A program made the translations under genes and the position numbers. The notes under the pieces were generated by a model that saw only the letters and a list, made by a program, of their open reading frames with translations, ran no database searches and was not told the DNA's origin. Source: an uncultured Bacteroides sp. (GTDB taxonomy: Bacteria; Bacteroidota; Bacteroidia; Cytophagales; Cyclobacteriaceae). From it: a stretch of DNA of 64,000 nucleotides. The DNA lies in assembly GCA_902168185.1 (NCBI GenBank), contig CABHOV010000077.1:124001-188000 (forward strand). The letters run 5' to 3'. Below are positions 1-8,263 of the stretch, in pieces (the first letter of the stretch is position 1; each line of letters starts with the position of its first letter).

Positions 1-1551
1 AACACCAATCACGCTGCTGAGGAAATCGCCAATGGTAATCACCCGCAGATCCGGTTGTTCACGGTACCAAAAGCAATGAGCTTTGATACAGAGAAGGATC
101 TTACGGGAGGACAATGGCTGGAATGCAATCCTGAAACACTTGGGGATTTTTCCGCTGTCGCATATTTTTTTGGAAGAAAATTAAACACTGAACTAAATGT
201 ACCCATCGGTTTGATCAACAGCTCTTGGGGAGGAACCAACATCCAGACCTGGATGAGCGGTGATCTGATGTATACCAAAGAAGAATATAAAAAACTGGAC
301 CTGCAGACTCTTCGCCAGGAATCTAAAGAGCTCCCTGAAAAGCAACGGAAATATTTTGATGCTTTGCAGAATGAAAAAGGGAAAACAGAAAAGTGGTACG
401 TACCGGAGTATACCGAAGGATGGAAGAAAATAGTGTTACCCAAACTCTGGGAACAAACTGAAATCGGTAATGCTGATGGGATTGTCTGGTTTAGAAAAGA
501 GTTTACACTGGATGCAGCGGATATAGGAAGTGCTACACTGCATTTAGGTCCGATCGATGATATAGATGAGACTTACCTGAATGGTAAGCTTGTGGGGGGT
601 ACAAACGGATGGAATGCTGAACGGAATTATCCATTAGCAGGAAATATACTTCAGCCAGGCAAGAATGTACTGGTAGTCCGTGTAACGGATGGTGCCGGTG
701 GTGGTGGTATATATGGTGCTCCGGAAAAGCTATTTTTGGAAGTAAATACCAAGAGAATTGATCTGGCAGGGGAGTGGCTCTATAAAGTGTCTGTACTCAA
801 TACGCAGTACGGACTTCAGGCGTCCGGGCCGAATGCATATCCATCACAACTTTATAATGCGATGATCGCTCCGTTTATATCCTTGCCTATCAAAGGAGTA
901 ATCTGGTACCAGGGTGAATCCAATACATGGGAAGCCGAACGCTATAAAGCATTATTTCCGGAATTGATAAACAACTGGCGCTCCAAGTGGAATCAACAGT
1001 TCCCTTTTCTGTGGGTGCAACTTGCTAACTTTATGGCCCCCGATGCTACACCAGCTTCCAGTGAGTGGGCAGCACTTCGCGAAGCACAAAGTGCAACGTT
1101 GGCGCTTCCTTCCACAGGTCAGGCGGTTATCATAGATATAGGAGAGGCCGGAGATATTCATCCGCGCAACAAACAAGATGTAGGATTAAGGCTTGCACTT
1201 TCGGCCTTGCACGTTGCGTATAACCAGGACGTTGTATACTCAGGACCTGTATATAAATCAATGCGGAAGGCGGATAACAAACTGATCCTCACCTTTGATA
1301 ATGTCGGTAGCGGCCTGGTAATAAAGGACAAGTATGGTTACCTGAAGTCCTTCGCTATAGCAGGCGATGATCAAAAGTTTGTCTGGGCCAAAGCATATAT
1401 TGAAAATGGTAAAGTAATAGTGTATCATCCCGATGTTAAGAATCCGGTAGCGGTGCGTTATGCATGGGGTAATAATCCGGATGATGCGAATCTGTATAAC
1501 CAGGAAGGATTGCCTGCTTCGCCTTTCAGGACGGATAACTGGAAACCTTAA
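1..1551 (+). CDS. Sialate O-acetylesterase (SASA family), 5' end outside window
   Basis: The reading frame is open from base 1, so this is the C-terminal part of a larger protein; the first ATG inside the window (base 76) is not the true start. The segment FSAVAYFFGR followed by VPIGLINSSWGGT is characteristic of sialate 9-O-acetylesterases, as are WYQGESN and the late DIHPRNKQDVGLRLA stretch, which carries the catalytic His. The nucleophile Ser block must lie upstream. Residues of about 140-240 (counted from base 55) form a jelly-roll insertion (IDDIDETYLNGKLVGGTNGW), a carbohydrate-binding-like module common in Bacteroidota members. Enzymes of this family remove acetyl groups from sialic acid or xylan side chains in the periplasm or outside the cell. 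The downstream operon has its own promoter and riboswitch, so this gene is not obviously part of it. Confidence 0.9.
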   Translation, partial: NTNHAAEEIANGNHPQIRLFTVPKAMSFDTEKDLTGGQWLECNPETLGDFSAVAYFFGRKLNTELNVPIGLINSSWGGTNIQTWMSGDLMYTKEEYKKLDLQTLRQESKELPEKQRKYFDALQNEKGKTEKWYVPEYTEGWKKIVLPKLWEQTEIGNADGIVWFRKEFTLDAADIGSATLHLGPIDDIDETYLNGKLVGGTNGWNAERNYPLAGNILQPGKNVLVVRVTDGAGGGGIYGAPEKLFLEVNTKRIDLAGEWLYKVSVLNTQYGLQASGPNAYPSQLYNAMIAPFISLPIKGVIWYQGESNTWEAERYKALFPELINNWRSKWNQQFPFLWVQLANFMAPDATPASSEWAALREAQSATLALPSTGQAVIIDIGEAGDIHPRNKQDVGLRLALSALHVAYNQDVVYSGPVYKSMRKADNKLILTFDNVGSGLVIKDKYGYLKSFAIAGDDQKFVWAKAYIENGKVIVYHPDVKNPVAVRYAWGNNPDDANLYNQEGLPASPFRTDNWKP

Positions 1552-1675
1552 GCCGAAAGCGATCTTACTAAAAGCTTCTTTTATTATATATATATAGATT
1601 GAAATGATTCTTCCTTACAGGATTTGCGTAGATCGTTGAAGTCTTTATACATCCTAATCTCTCGACCATTCCTAA

Positions 1676-1714
1676 AACATGACAATGTTGTACATACATT
1701 GTCAACGTTATTTT
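1676..1714 (+). terminator. Inverted repeat, possible terminator of the esterase gene
   Basis: TGACAATG (1680-1687) and CATTGTCA (1697-1704) are perfect reverse complements around a 9-base loop. An outer AAC/GTT pairing is possible and a short T-run follows at 1711-1715. It lies about 130 bases after the esterase stop. It could be a weak intrinsic terminator or an operator-like palindrome; the sequence does not decide. Confidence 0.4.
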
Positions 1715-1978
1715 TGAGGAACAGACGTTCGACTCTCCGTTCGTGTAAAAATAGGCGTGTGACGTTCGCCCCGATGTGCTATAAATAGAATTCCCCCTTG
1801 TCATAGCCGACAAACAAATGTTTTGTTGTAGATATTCTCACCTATATATCGGACTATTATCAGCATCCGGGAGTTTCTTCATACAACGGGCTATATAAAT
1901 CTTATAGTATAAGCAGGGCTGCCACAATACCGCCTATCCAAAAAATCAGGCATAAAAATAAAAAATATACAAAGTCTA

Positions 1979-2010
1979 TTGACTTGATAGATAATAAGGT
2001 GCTATGTTTG
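1979..2010 (+). promoter_or_regulatory. Bacteroidota-type promoter of the S-box/susC operon
   Basis: A TTG at 1979-1981 (-33 element) is followed after 21 bases by TATGTTTG at 2003-2010, a perfect match to the Bacteroidota -7 consensus TAnnTTTG. Transcription would begin near 2016-2020, about 25 bases before the first paired base of the riboswitch. That is where a leader promoter should sit. Confidence 0.75.
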
Positions 2011-2042
2011 CATCGCATTAAGCAAAATCAGTTCTCCACCAG

Positions 2043-2164
2043 ATTGATTTTATTAAGAAGAAGGGAGAGTCCAGGCTCTTTGAACTTCTAGCAACCTGTC
2101 TCATCGACAAGGTGCTATCCTGTCTCATCCGGTTAGGTTATCGGAGAGAACAAATAAAATTAAT
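2043..2164 (+). ncRNA. SAM-I (S-box) riboswitch
   Basis: The elements of an S-box aptamer can be traced by hand. P1 pairs 2043-2054 with 2153-2164 (12 pairs, one G-U). P2 pairs AGAAG 2056-2060 with CTTCT 2085-2089. P2b pairs AGAG 2066-2069 with CTCT 2076-2079. P3 pairs TGTC 2097-2100 with GACA 2106-2109. P4 pairs TCCG 2128-2131 with CGGA 2142-2145. The P2 loop CAGG (2072-2075) can pair with CCTG (2119-2122), reproducing the S-box pseudoknot. The conserved core strings AGCAACC (2090-2096) and AAGGTGCTA (2109-2117) are present. The family binds S-adenosylmethionine and normally lowers expression when SAM is plentiful. No T-run terminator hairpin follows, so control may be translational or through another leader structure; the susC start is about 260 bases further on. 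Confidence 0.88.
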
Positions 2165-2425
2165 GGATGATGGAAAAATCCACCATACACTTTATTCGAT
2201 TTCTACCGGCATTTGCCAGGGGAATTTTTAGTGCCAATCACTTCTGTTGACGCTGATTATATTCTGTAGTCAGCACGTTATACTTGCCTGCATTTGCAGT
2301 AGCAAGACGACATCACTATGACATTTTGTTTGCCGGTGTATCGCTCTTTGAATTGGTGGTCAAAGACGATACATCGCAAGCAATACGCTCTATCGAATTA
2401 TTAGTATATATATAGATATAATTAC

Positions 2426-5400
2426 ATGAAAAGATTATTACTCACAGTACTCTCAGTCTTCGTAGGTTCGGTCTCCGTTTTTGCTCAGGAGCATTTGAAA
2501 GGAATTGTAAAGGATGATAGCGGTACACCTGTGCCGGGTGCCACGATTAATATCAAGGGAACTTCCAATGCTGCCGTCACCGATGTGAGTGGACAGTTTG
2601 TTCTCACATCAGCGAAAGAATTTCCTTTTTCATTACAAGTAAACCTGGTGGGATATAAACCACAGGAAGTGGAGATATATGAACTCCTTGAAGAGCCTCT
2701 CGAAGTTGTTTTAAAAACGGATGGGCTACTGGACGAAATTGTGATTGTCGGCTACGGCACACAGGAACGGAAAGATCTGATCGGCTCAATTGCGAAAGTA
2801 AACCCCGGAGAGATTAAGACTATAGCTGCCGGAAGTTTTGATGCGCAGCTGCAAGGAAAGGTTTCCGGAGTACAGATTTCCAGCAACACAGGCGTTCCAG
2901 GGGAAGCGGTAAATGTTCGTGTACGTGGTGCGACCTCTATCAATGCCGATAACGATCCGCTCTATGTAGTAGATGGTGTATTCATCAACAGTAACAGTCT
3001 GCAGACACTTAGCACGGGTGGCAAAGCAACATCCCCGATAGCAGATATTAACCCGGCTGATATAGAAAGTATAGAAGTTCTAAAAGATGCCGAAGCCACT
3101 GCACTATATGGATCACGCGGAGCAAACGGTGTGATCATCATCACCACCAAGCGAGGCGACTACGAGCAGAAGCCAACTATAAATTTCAATGCCTCTTACG
3201 GCTGGGCGAAAGCTACGAAACTTTGGGATCTTGCAACGGGACAGGAACATGCAGAGCTTGTAAATGAATGGTGGATCAATACCGGTATAGATGATCCTAA
3301 ATTGAACAGAACATCTGCCAATCGTCCTTTCCGCCCTGTATCTGAAGGAGGACGCGGCCTTCCCGAAGAACAACAAACCTACGATCGTCTCGGTGAAGTT
3401 TTCAGAACGGCAAGATTAGAGAACTATGATATTTCTCTTTCCGGTGGTACCACCAACACAAAGTACTATATAGGGGCAGGCTACAACAAACAGGAAGCTA
3501 TACTCCGGCCAATTGATTTTTCCAGAACAACTTTTAAAGTAAACCTGGATCAGAAAATCAATGACCGGGTGCTGATTGGTGTGAGTAACATACTCACGCA
3601 TTCGGATAGAAACCAGGGACGCGCAGGCGATGGTCCGCAAGGAGGTATACTTCAGGCTGCACTCCACACACCAACGTATTTGTCACCTTACAATGAAGAT
3701 GGTGTCCTGGTAGGTCGTGCCGGTTTTGATAATGTTACCCTGCTCATGGATAACTATGATATCGGATCGATAAGCTTGCGATATATAGGGAATATTTATG
3801 CGCAGGCAGAACTCCTTCCCGGGTTGACGTTCCGTACGAGCTTTGGTGTGGACTATAATAATTATGACGAGAGTGAATACTGGAATACCTATACATTGCT
3901 GGGCGCACAAGGAGGTTACGCTACCTCCAGTGTAAGTCAATTCTCTTCGCTGTTAAATGAGCAGACCTTATCCTATAAGAAAGAAATCGGGAAGCATGCA
4001 TTCGGTGTGTTGATTGGAAATACACTTCAAAGTGATGTATTGTCCAGAACCTATGCCGAAGGAAGAGGCTTCGCCAGCAATGATCTTAAAACTATATCTG
4101 CGGCGGCAAGCTCCACCAGCACAGAGAGCTGGACAAAGAGTAACCTGGTTTCATTCTTTGCAAAGATCAACTATGGATTCGATGATCGCTACCTGCTCGA
4201 TGTGAGTATCCGTGCCGATGGTTCATCACGATTTGGCGCAGACAACAAGTGGGGCTATTTCCCTTCCATTGGCGCTGCCTGGCGCGTGAAGCAAGAAGGT
4301 TTTCTGCAGGATGTTGATCTTATCAGTGACTTAAAGTTACGCACAAGCTTTGGTGTGATTGGGAACCAAAATGGTATAGGAAACTTTGCAGCACAAGGTC
4401 TATGGTCGGGAAGCGCCCCGTATCAGAATAGTCCGGGTATAGCACCACAACAATTGGCAAACCCTGATTTGAAGTGGGAGACGACACGCCAGTTCAATGC
4501 CGGTATAGATATAGGTTTACTATCCGATCGCATCTCGCTTGAATTCAATATCTACAATAAATATACTACGAACGGCTTACTGCAGGTCGCTGTGCCAGCC
4601 AAAACCGGGTTTGCAAATTACTGGAAGAACGGAGCCGAGATCAGCAACAAAGGTTTTGAGTTTGCTATTACCACCCGAAATATTTCCAGAGCAGATTTTT
4701 CATGGACTACCAGTCTTAACATTTCAAGAAATGTAAACAACATAGAGAAACTGGAGAACCCGCTCAAGTATGGAAGCCGTGATCTGATACTGCAGCAAGA
4801 AGGCCACCCGCTATATTCTTTCTGGGTATATAAAGAGCAAGGTGTTGATCCACAGACTGGAAATGTGATCTACGAAGAGGTGGTAAAGGACAATAAGATA
4901 ACAACGGAAGATCGCCAGATCTATGGAAGTATATGGCCAGACTTCTTTGGTGGAATTACAAACAACCTCGCTTATAAAGGTTTTGATCTTTCAGTCTTCT
5001 TCGCCTTTCAATATGGAAACGAAATATATAATCATAATCGCTTCTTTGGTGAGGGTGGCGGAGCGCGTGATGCAGCACGGGTAATTTTCAAACACAATGT
5101 GAACCGCTGGCAACAACCCGGAGATGTCACTGATGTGCCACGTCCGGATGGTGTGAACGTAAACAACTATCGCGATGGCGGAAGCCGGTGGCTTGAAGAC
5201 GGTTCGTTCCTTCGTCTGCGGTCATTGACGTTGGGATATACACTTCCTGCTAACGTAACGAAGCGTTTCAATTTTTCTTCTGTAAGATTTTATGTTGCAG
5301 GAAGCAATCTTCTCCTGTTCACCAACTATACCGGTCTGGATCCCGAGTCTGCATCCAGCAGCAGTCAGAATGAACAAGGTATAGACCTGGGAACACCACC

Positions 5401-5443
5401 ACAACCAAGAAGCGTGCAGATTGGTATTAATGTTTCATTATAA
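2426..5443 (+). CDS. SusC/RagA-type TonB-linked outer membrane transporter
   Basis: 1005 residues. A signal peptide (MKRLLLTVLSVFVGSVSVFA, then QEH) leads into a carboxypeptidase-regulatory-like domain (about 24-100), then a TonB plug with VVIVGYGTQ-like start (IVIVGYGTQ), DPLYVVDGVF and ALYGSRGANGVIIITTKRG, and a long beta-barrel ending in an aromatic-rich final strand. Such proteins import oligomeric or otherwise bulky nutrients through the outer membrane together with a SusD lipoprotein, and that partner follows directly. This is the first gene downstream of the SAM riboswitch. No glycan-degrading enzyme is in the operon, while DoxX-like and SoxC-like genes are, so the cargo is more likely a sulfur compound than a polysaccharide. 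That is inference. Confidence 0.95.
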   Translation: MKRLLLTVLSVFVGSVSVFAQEHLKGIVKDDSGTPVPGATINIKGTSNAAVTDVSGQFVLTSAKEFPFSLQVNLVGYKPQEVEIYELLEEPLEVVLKTDGLLDEIVIVGYGTQERKDLIGSIAKVNPGEIKTIAAGSFDAQLQGKVSGVQISSNTGVPGEAVNVRVRGATSINADNDPLYVVDGVFINSNSLQTLSTGGKATSPIADINPADIESIEVLKDAEATALYGSRGANGVIIITTKRGDYEQKPTINFNASYGWAKATKLWDLATGQEHAELVNEWWINTGIDDPKLNRTSANRPFRPVSEGGRGLPEEQQTYDRLGEVFRTARLENYDISLSGGTTNTKYYIGAGYNKQEAILRPIDFSRTTFKVNLDQKINDRVLIGVSNILTHSDRNQGRAGDGPQGGILQAALHTPTYLSPYNEDGVLVGRAGFDNVTLLMDNYDIGSISLRYIGNIYAQAELLPGLTFRTSFGVDYNNYDESEYWNTYTLLGAQGGYATSSVSQFSSLLNEQTLSYKKEIGKHAFGVLIGNTLQSDVLSRTYAEGRGFASNDLKTISAAASSTSTESWTKSNLVSFFAKINYGFDDRYLLDVSIRADGSSRFGADNKWGYFPSIGAAWRVKQEGFLQDVDLISDLKLRTSFGVIGNQNGIGNFAAQGLWSGSAPYQNSPGIAPQQLANPDLKWETTRQFNAGIDIGLLSDRISLEFNIYNKYTTNGLLQVAVPAKTGFANYWKNGAEISNKGFEFAITTRNISRADFSWTTSLNISRNVNNIEKLENPLKYGSRDLILQQEGHPLYSFWVYKEQGVDPQTGNVIYEEVVKDNKITTEDRQIYGSIWPDFFGGITNNLAYKGFDLSVFFAFQYGNEIYNHNRFFGEGGGARDAARVIFKHNVNRWQQPGDVTDVPRPDGVNVNNYRDGGSRWLEDGSFLRLRSLTLGYTLPANVTKRFNFSSVRFYVAGSNLLLFTNYTGLDPESASSSSQNEQGIDLGTPPQPRSVQIGINVSL

Positions 5444-5462
5444 CTACGAATGCCTAAAGATT

Positions 5463-6824
5463 ATGAAAAATATACAGACTAAGATATATACCCTGTTCTC
5501 ACTTGCACTGCTATTGACGACAATTGCATCGTGCGATGACTTTCTGAATATAGAGCCGAAAGATTCGCTCTCTACAAGCGATGACGTTATTGTTGATAAA
5601 GCTTCAACAGAATCTGCGCTTCGTGGTTTATATAGCGCGTTGGGTGACGCTGGGTATTATGGAACATCCTTTCAGTCGATAGGATATCTATCGGGTGATA
5701 ATATCCAGTGGACGGGATCACAATCGCAGGTGCAGGAATTTATTAATCATAAAGTAAATGGCGACAATGCAACGATCAGCGCTGCATGGAATGCAATTTA
5801 CAGAACTATAAACAGGGCCAACAACGTTATCGCCGCAGTGCCGGGTATAGCAGATCCAACCCTCACAGAAGCGCTGCGAAATCAATACTTAGGGGAAGCA
5901 TACTTTGTACGTGCATTAGCCTACTTTGATTTGGCCAGAACATGGGGCGGTGTTCCTGTTGTAACCGCACCTACTAAAATAGCCGGTGACAATCAAAGTA
6001 TACCCAAGAGCTCGGTTGTCCAAACCTATGCACAGGTATTGAGCGATCTGGAGAATGCAGAATCATTACTGCCAGAGACAACAGATCGTTATCGCGCCAC
6101 GAAGAAAACGGCATGGGCATTAAAGGCGCGGTATTATTTATACCAGCAAGATTATGACAAGGCTGAAGAATATGCATCCAAACTCATTGCAGATTCAAAG
6201 TATAGATTGGTGAAACCCTTTAATTCATTTTTCGCTTTGAATGCCCGTGGTAGCGATGAATCTATACTGGAATTATTTTACAACGGTACCACGGAGGTAA
6301 ATACGCACCGTAATCAATGGCAGCCGCAGACCAATGGTGGCACACGCCAATGGGCGCCCAATGATGCACTCGTAGCATTGGTGAACAATGCAGCGATAGG
6401 AGGTACACGCAGTACCCTCGTGGTAAAGGACAATCAAAATCGCTGGTATGGAAACCTGTACTATCGCACGCCTGCGTCCGACCCTTCCTATATCATCCGT
6501 ATAGCAGAGCTATACCTGATCCGGGCAGAAGCGCGTGCTAAACTTGAAAACCTGGAGGGTGCGCTGGAGGATTTGAATGCCGTGCGCGCTCGTGCAGACA
6601 TTGCCCCAAGTACAGCGACAACACAAGATGATATACTCCTGGCCATTGAGGATGAACGCAGAATTGAATTTGCGCTTGAGCCGCACCGCTGGTTCGATCT
6701 TGTACGCACCGGCAGAGCCGATGATATTTTGAACGTCACGGAATCTTTCAGACTTGTATTGCCTATACCGGCAGAGCAGATCCTGGTGGATGGTGATATC
6801 GTAAAACAAAACGAAGGTTACTAA
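5463..6824 (+). CDS. SusD/RagB-type substrate-binding lipoprotein
   Basis: 453 residues from the ATG at 5463. An upstream in-frame codon at 5421 would overlap susC and push the signal peptide inward, so I reject it. The N-terminus is a lipoprotein signal (LLLTTIASC, lipidated Cys followed by DDFLNIEPKD). SusD hallmarks include GEAYFVRALAYFDLARTWGG and the C-terminal RWFDLVRTGRADDIL. The family sits as a lid on the SusC barrel at the cell surface and captures substrate. It begins 19 bases after susC and is followed 19 bases later by the first DoxX-like gene, so all are likely co-transcribed from the riboswitch promoter. Confidence 0.95.
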   Translation: MKNIQTKIYTLFSLALLLTTIASCDDFLNIEPKDSLSTSDDVIVDKASTESALRGLYSALGDAGYYGTSFQSIGYLSGDNIQWTGSQSQVQEFINHKVNGDNATISAAWNAIYRTINRANNVIAAVPGIADPTLTEALRNQYLGEAYFVRALAYFDLARTWGGVPVVTAPTKIAGDNQSIPKSSVVQTYAQVLSDLENAESLLPETTDRYRATKKTAWALKARYYLYQQDYDKAEEYASKLIADSKYRLVKPFNSFFALNARGSDESILELFYNGTTEVNTHRNQWQPQTNGGTRQWAPNDALVALVNNAAIGGTRSTLVVKDNQNRWYGNLYYRTPASDPSYIIRIAELYLIRAEARAKLENLEGALEDLNAVRARADIAPSTATTQDDILLAIEDERRIEFALEPHRWFDLVRTGRADDILNVTESFRLVLPIPAEQILVDGDIVKQNEGY

Positions 6825-6843
6825 ATATATACCCCAAATCCCT

Positions 6844-8253
6844 ATGGCAATTACAGAAACAGTAGCACCTGAGAAACGAAGGACGGTGTCGCACGTAAAC
6901 GGTGTAGGTATACATACGCAGGAGCTTCATGCACCTGTATGGAAGAACTATGAAAAATTTTTGTTTCGCTTCTTCTTCCTGTATTTCTTTATTCAGATTG
7001 TCCCGCTCGACTGGAAGTACTACCGTGATCTTTTTGCGTTGGACTGGTCGTCCTTACATTTCAGCAACTTCTTTTACCTGGCTCGGTATACACCACGGTT
7101 CTTTTCAAATGTACCGGTGTTTGAGGATTGGCTAGTGGCCGGTGCTATATCGGTCGCTGGCGTCATTATATGGAGTGTGGTTGATAAAAAACGAACTGAG
7201 TATATTACACTCTATTACTGGCTGCGAGTCGCACTGCGCTATAGATTAGCCGCTGCATTGTTGGTGTATGGATTCATCAAGTTCTTCCCTATGCAAATGC
7301 CGGAACCTTCGTTGAGCAACCTCAATACAAACTATGGCGACATTACCAACTGGAAAGTTTTTTCAATGAGTACGGGTATAGTGCCTGGGTATGAATCGTT
7401 TCTGGGACTTGTGGAAATATCAGCAGCACTTTTACTGCTCTATCGGAAGACAACTTCCATCGGGGCATTTATTATCATACCGTTTACGGGAAATGTAGTC
7501 ATGTCTAACCTTGCCTACGAAGGAGGCGAGTATGTATATAGTCTGTTACTGGTGACGCTGGCATTGTTTCTCCTGGTCTACGATGTGCCGCGCCTGCTTT
7601 CACTAACATCGTTCGAGAAAGAAACACTGCCACCGCGCTTTAAGCCTGTGTATACAGATGAGACGTTGCGCAATCTTCGGATTATAGCAAAGAGTGTCTT
7701 TGTATTCATTTTTGTTTTTCTCTACGGCTACAGGACCTACGCAAGCTATACGAGCGATCTATACCAGTATCCGAATAGCAAAGGCCTTGTGAATGCCAGT
7801 GGCATTTACAACGTCACGGAATTCAGCGTGAATAACAAAGTCTTGCCGTATTCTCCTTCAGATGTGTCGCGGTGGAAAGATGTAGTGTTTGAGAAGTGGG
7901 CGACCTTGAGCATTCGTTCGAACACACCCGTGCGTCCGGTAACGGCTACAACAGAAGAAGTGTTCATTCATAATGAGCAGCGCACATATGAATTCTCAGG
8001 GATCGCGGGACGAAAATTCTATAGCTATACCATTGACTCAGTTGCGCATACCCTTACGCTGAGAAACAGAAGTGAAGACCAGCGGGATGATGTATATCAT
8101 TTGGAATATGAGCGGCCTGCAAAAGACCGGATCATTCTGAGAGGACTCCATGCCGGCAGAGATTCTATACATGTCGTATTGGACCGCATTGATAAAAAAT
8201 ACCTGCTGAAAGAAGCAGCCAAAGAGGGTAGAAGAAGAGGATTGAAATTGTAA
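6844..8253 (+). CDS. DoxX-like integral membrane protein 1
   Basis: 469 residues with about seven hydrophobic segments (roughly 38-54, 97-113, 133-149, 184-200, 204-222, 230-250 and 280-298). The central part resembles the DoxX/DoxD family, with KFFPMQMPEPS, GLVEISAALLLLYRK and IGAFIII. A C-terminal soluble region of about 160 residues, rich in beta strands, follows the last membrane segment. DoxD-type proteins in sulfur oxidisers form part of a thiosulfate:quinone oxidoreductase; other DoxX relatives act in redox or membrane stress. The next gene is a clear paralog. Its place between susCD and a cytochrome/SoxC pair suggests it passes electrons from sulfur oxidation to the quinone pool, but no cofactor-binding motif proves that. 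Confidence 0.75.
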   Translation: MAITETVAPEKRRTVSHVNGVGIHTQELHAPVWKNYEKFLFRFFFLYFFIQIVPLDWKYYRDLFALDWSSLHFSNFFYLARYTPRFFSNVPVFEDWLVAGAISVAGVIIWSVVDKKRTEYITLYYWLRVALRYRLAAALLVYGFIKFFPMQMPEPSLSNLNTNYGDITNWKVFSMSTGIVPGYESFLGLVEISAALLLLYRKTTSIGAFIIIPFTGNVVMSNLAYEGGEYVYSLLLVTLALFLLVYDVPRLLSLTSFEKETLPPRFKPVYTDETLRNLRIIAKSVFVFIFVFLYGYRTYASYTSDLYQYPNSKGLVNASGIYNVTEFSVNNKVLPYSPSDVSRWKDVVFEKWATLSIRSNTPVRPVTATTEEVFIHNEQRTYEFSGIAGRKFYSYTIDSVAHTLTLRNRSEDQRDDVYHLEYERPAKDRIILRGLHAGRDSIHVVLDRIDKKYLLKEAAKEGRRRGLKL

Positions 8254-8263
8254 ATATTAAACA

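Larger units (their letters stand above)
1552..2425. other. Intergenic region with hairpin, promoter and riboswitch
   Basis: This 874-base non-coding stretch separates the esterase from the susC-led operon. It holds an inverted repeat (1676-1709), a Bacteroidota promoter (1979-2010) and an S-box aptamer (2043-2164). Between the aptamer and the susC start are about 260 bases of untranslated leader in which I see no gene and no clear terminator; one imperfect hairpin (about 2166-2188) lacks a T-run. Confidence 0.7.

Noticed and set aside
2031-2151. Alternative S-box P1 pairing GTTCTC with GAGAAC
   Set aside because: The pairing exists, but the 12-pair helix 2043-2054/2153-2164 is longer and joins P2 directly, as expected for SAM-I.
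2166-2188. Possible terminator directly after the S-box
   Set aside because: The stem has a mismatch and is followed by no T-run, so it is not a credible expression platform by itself.
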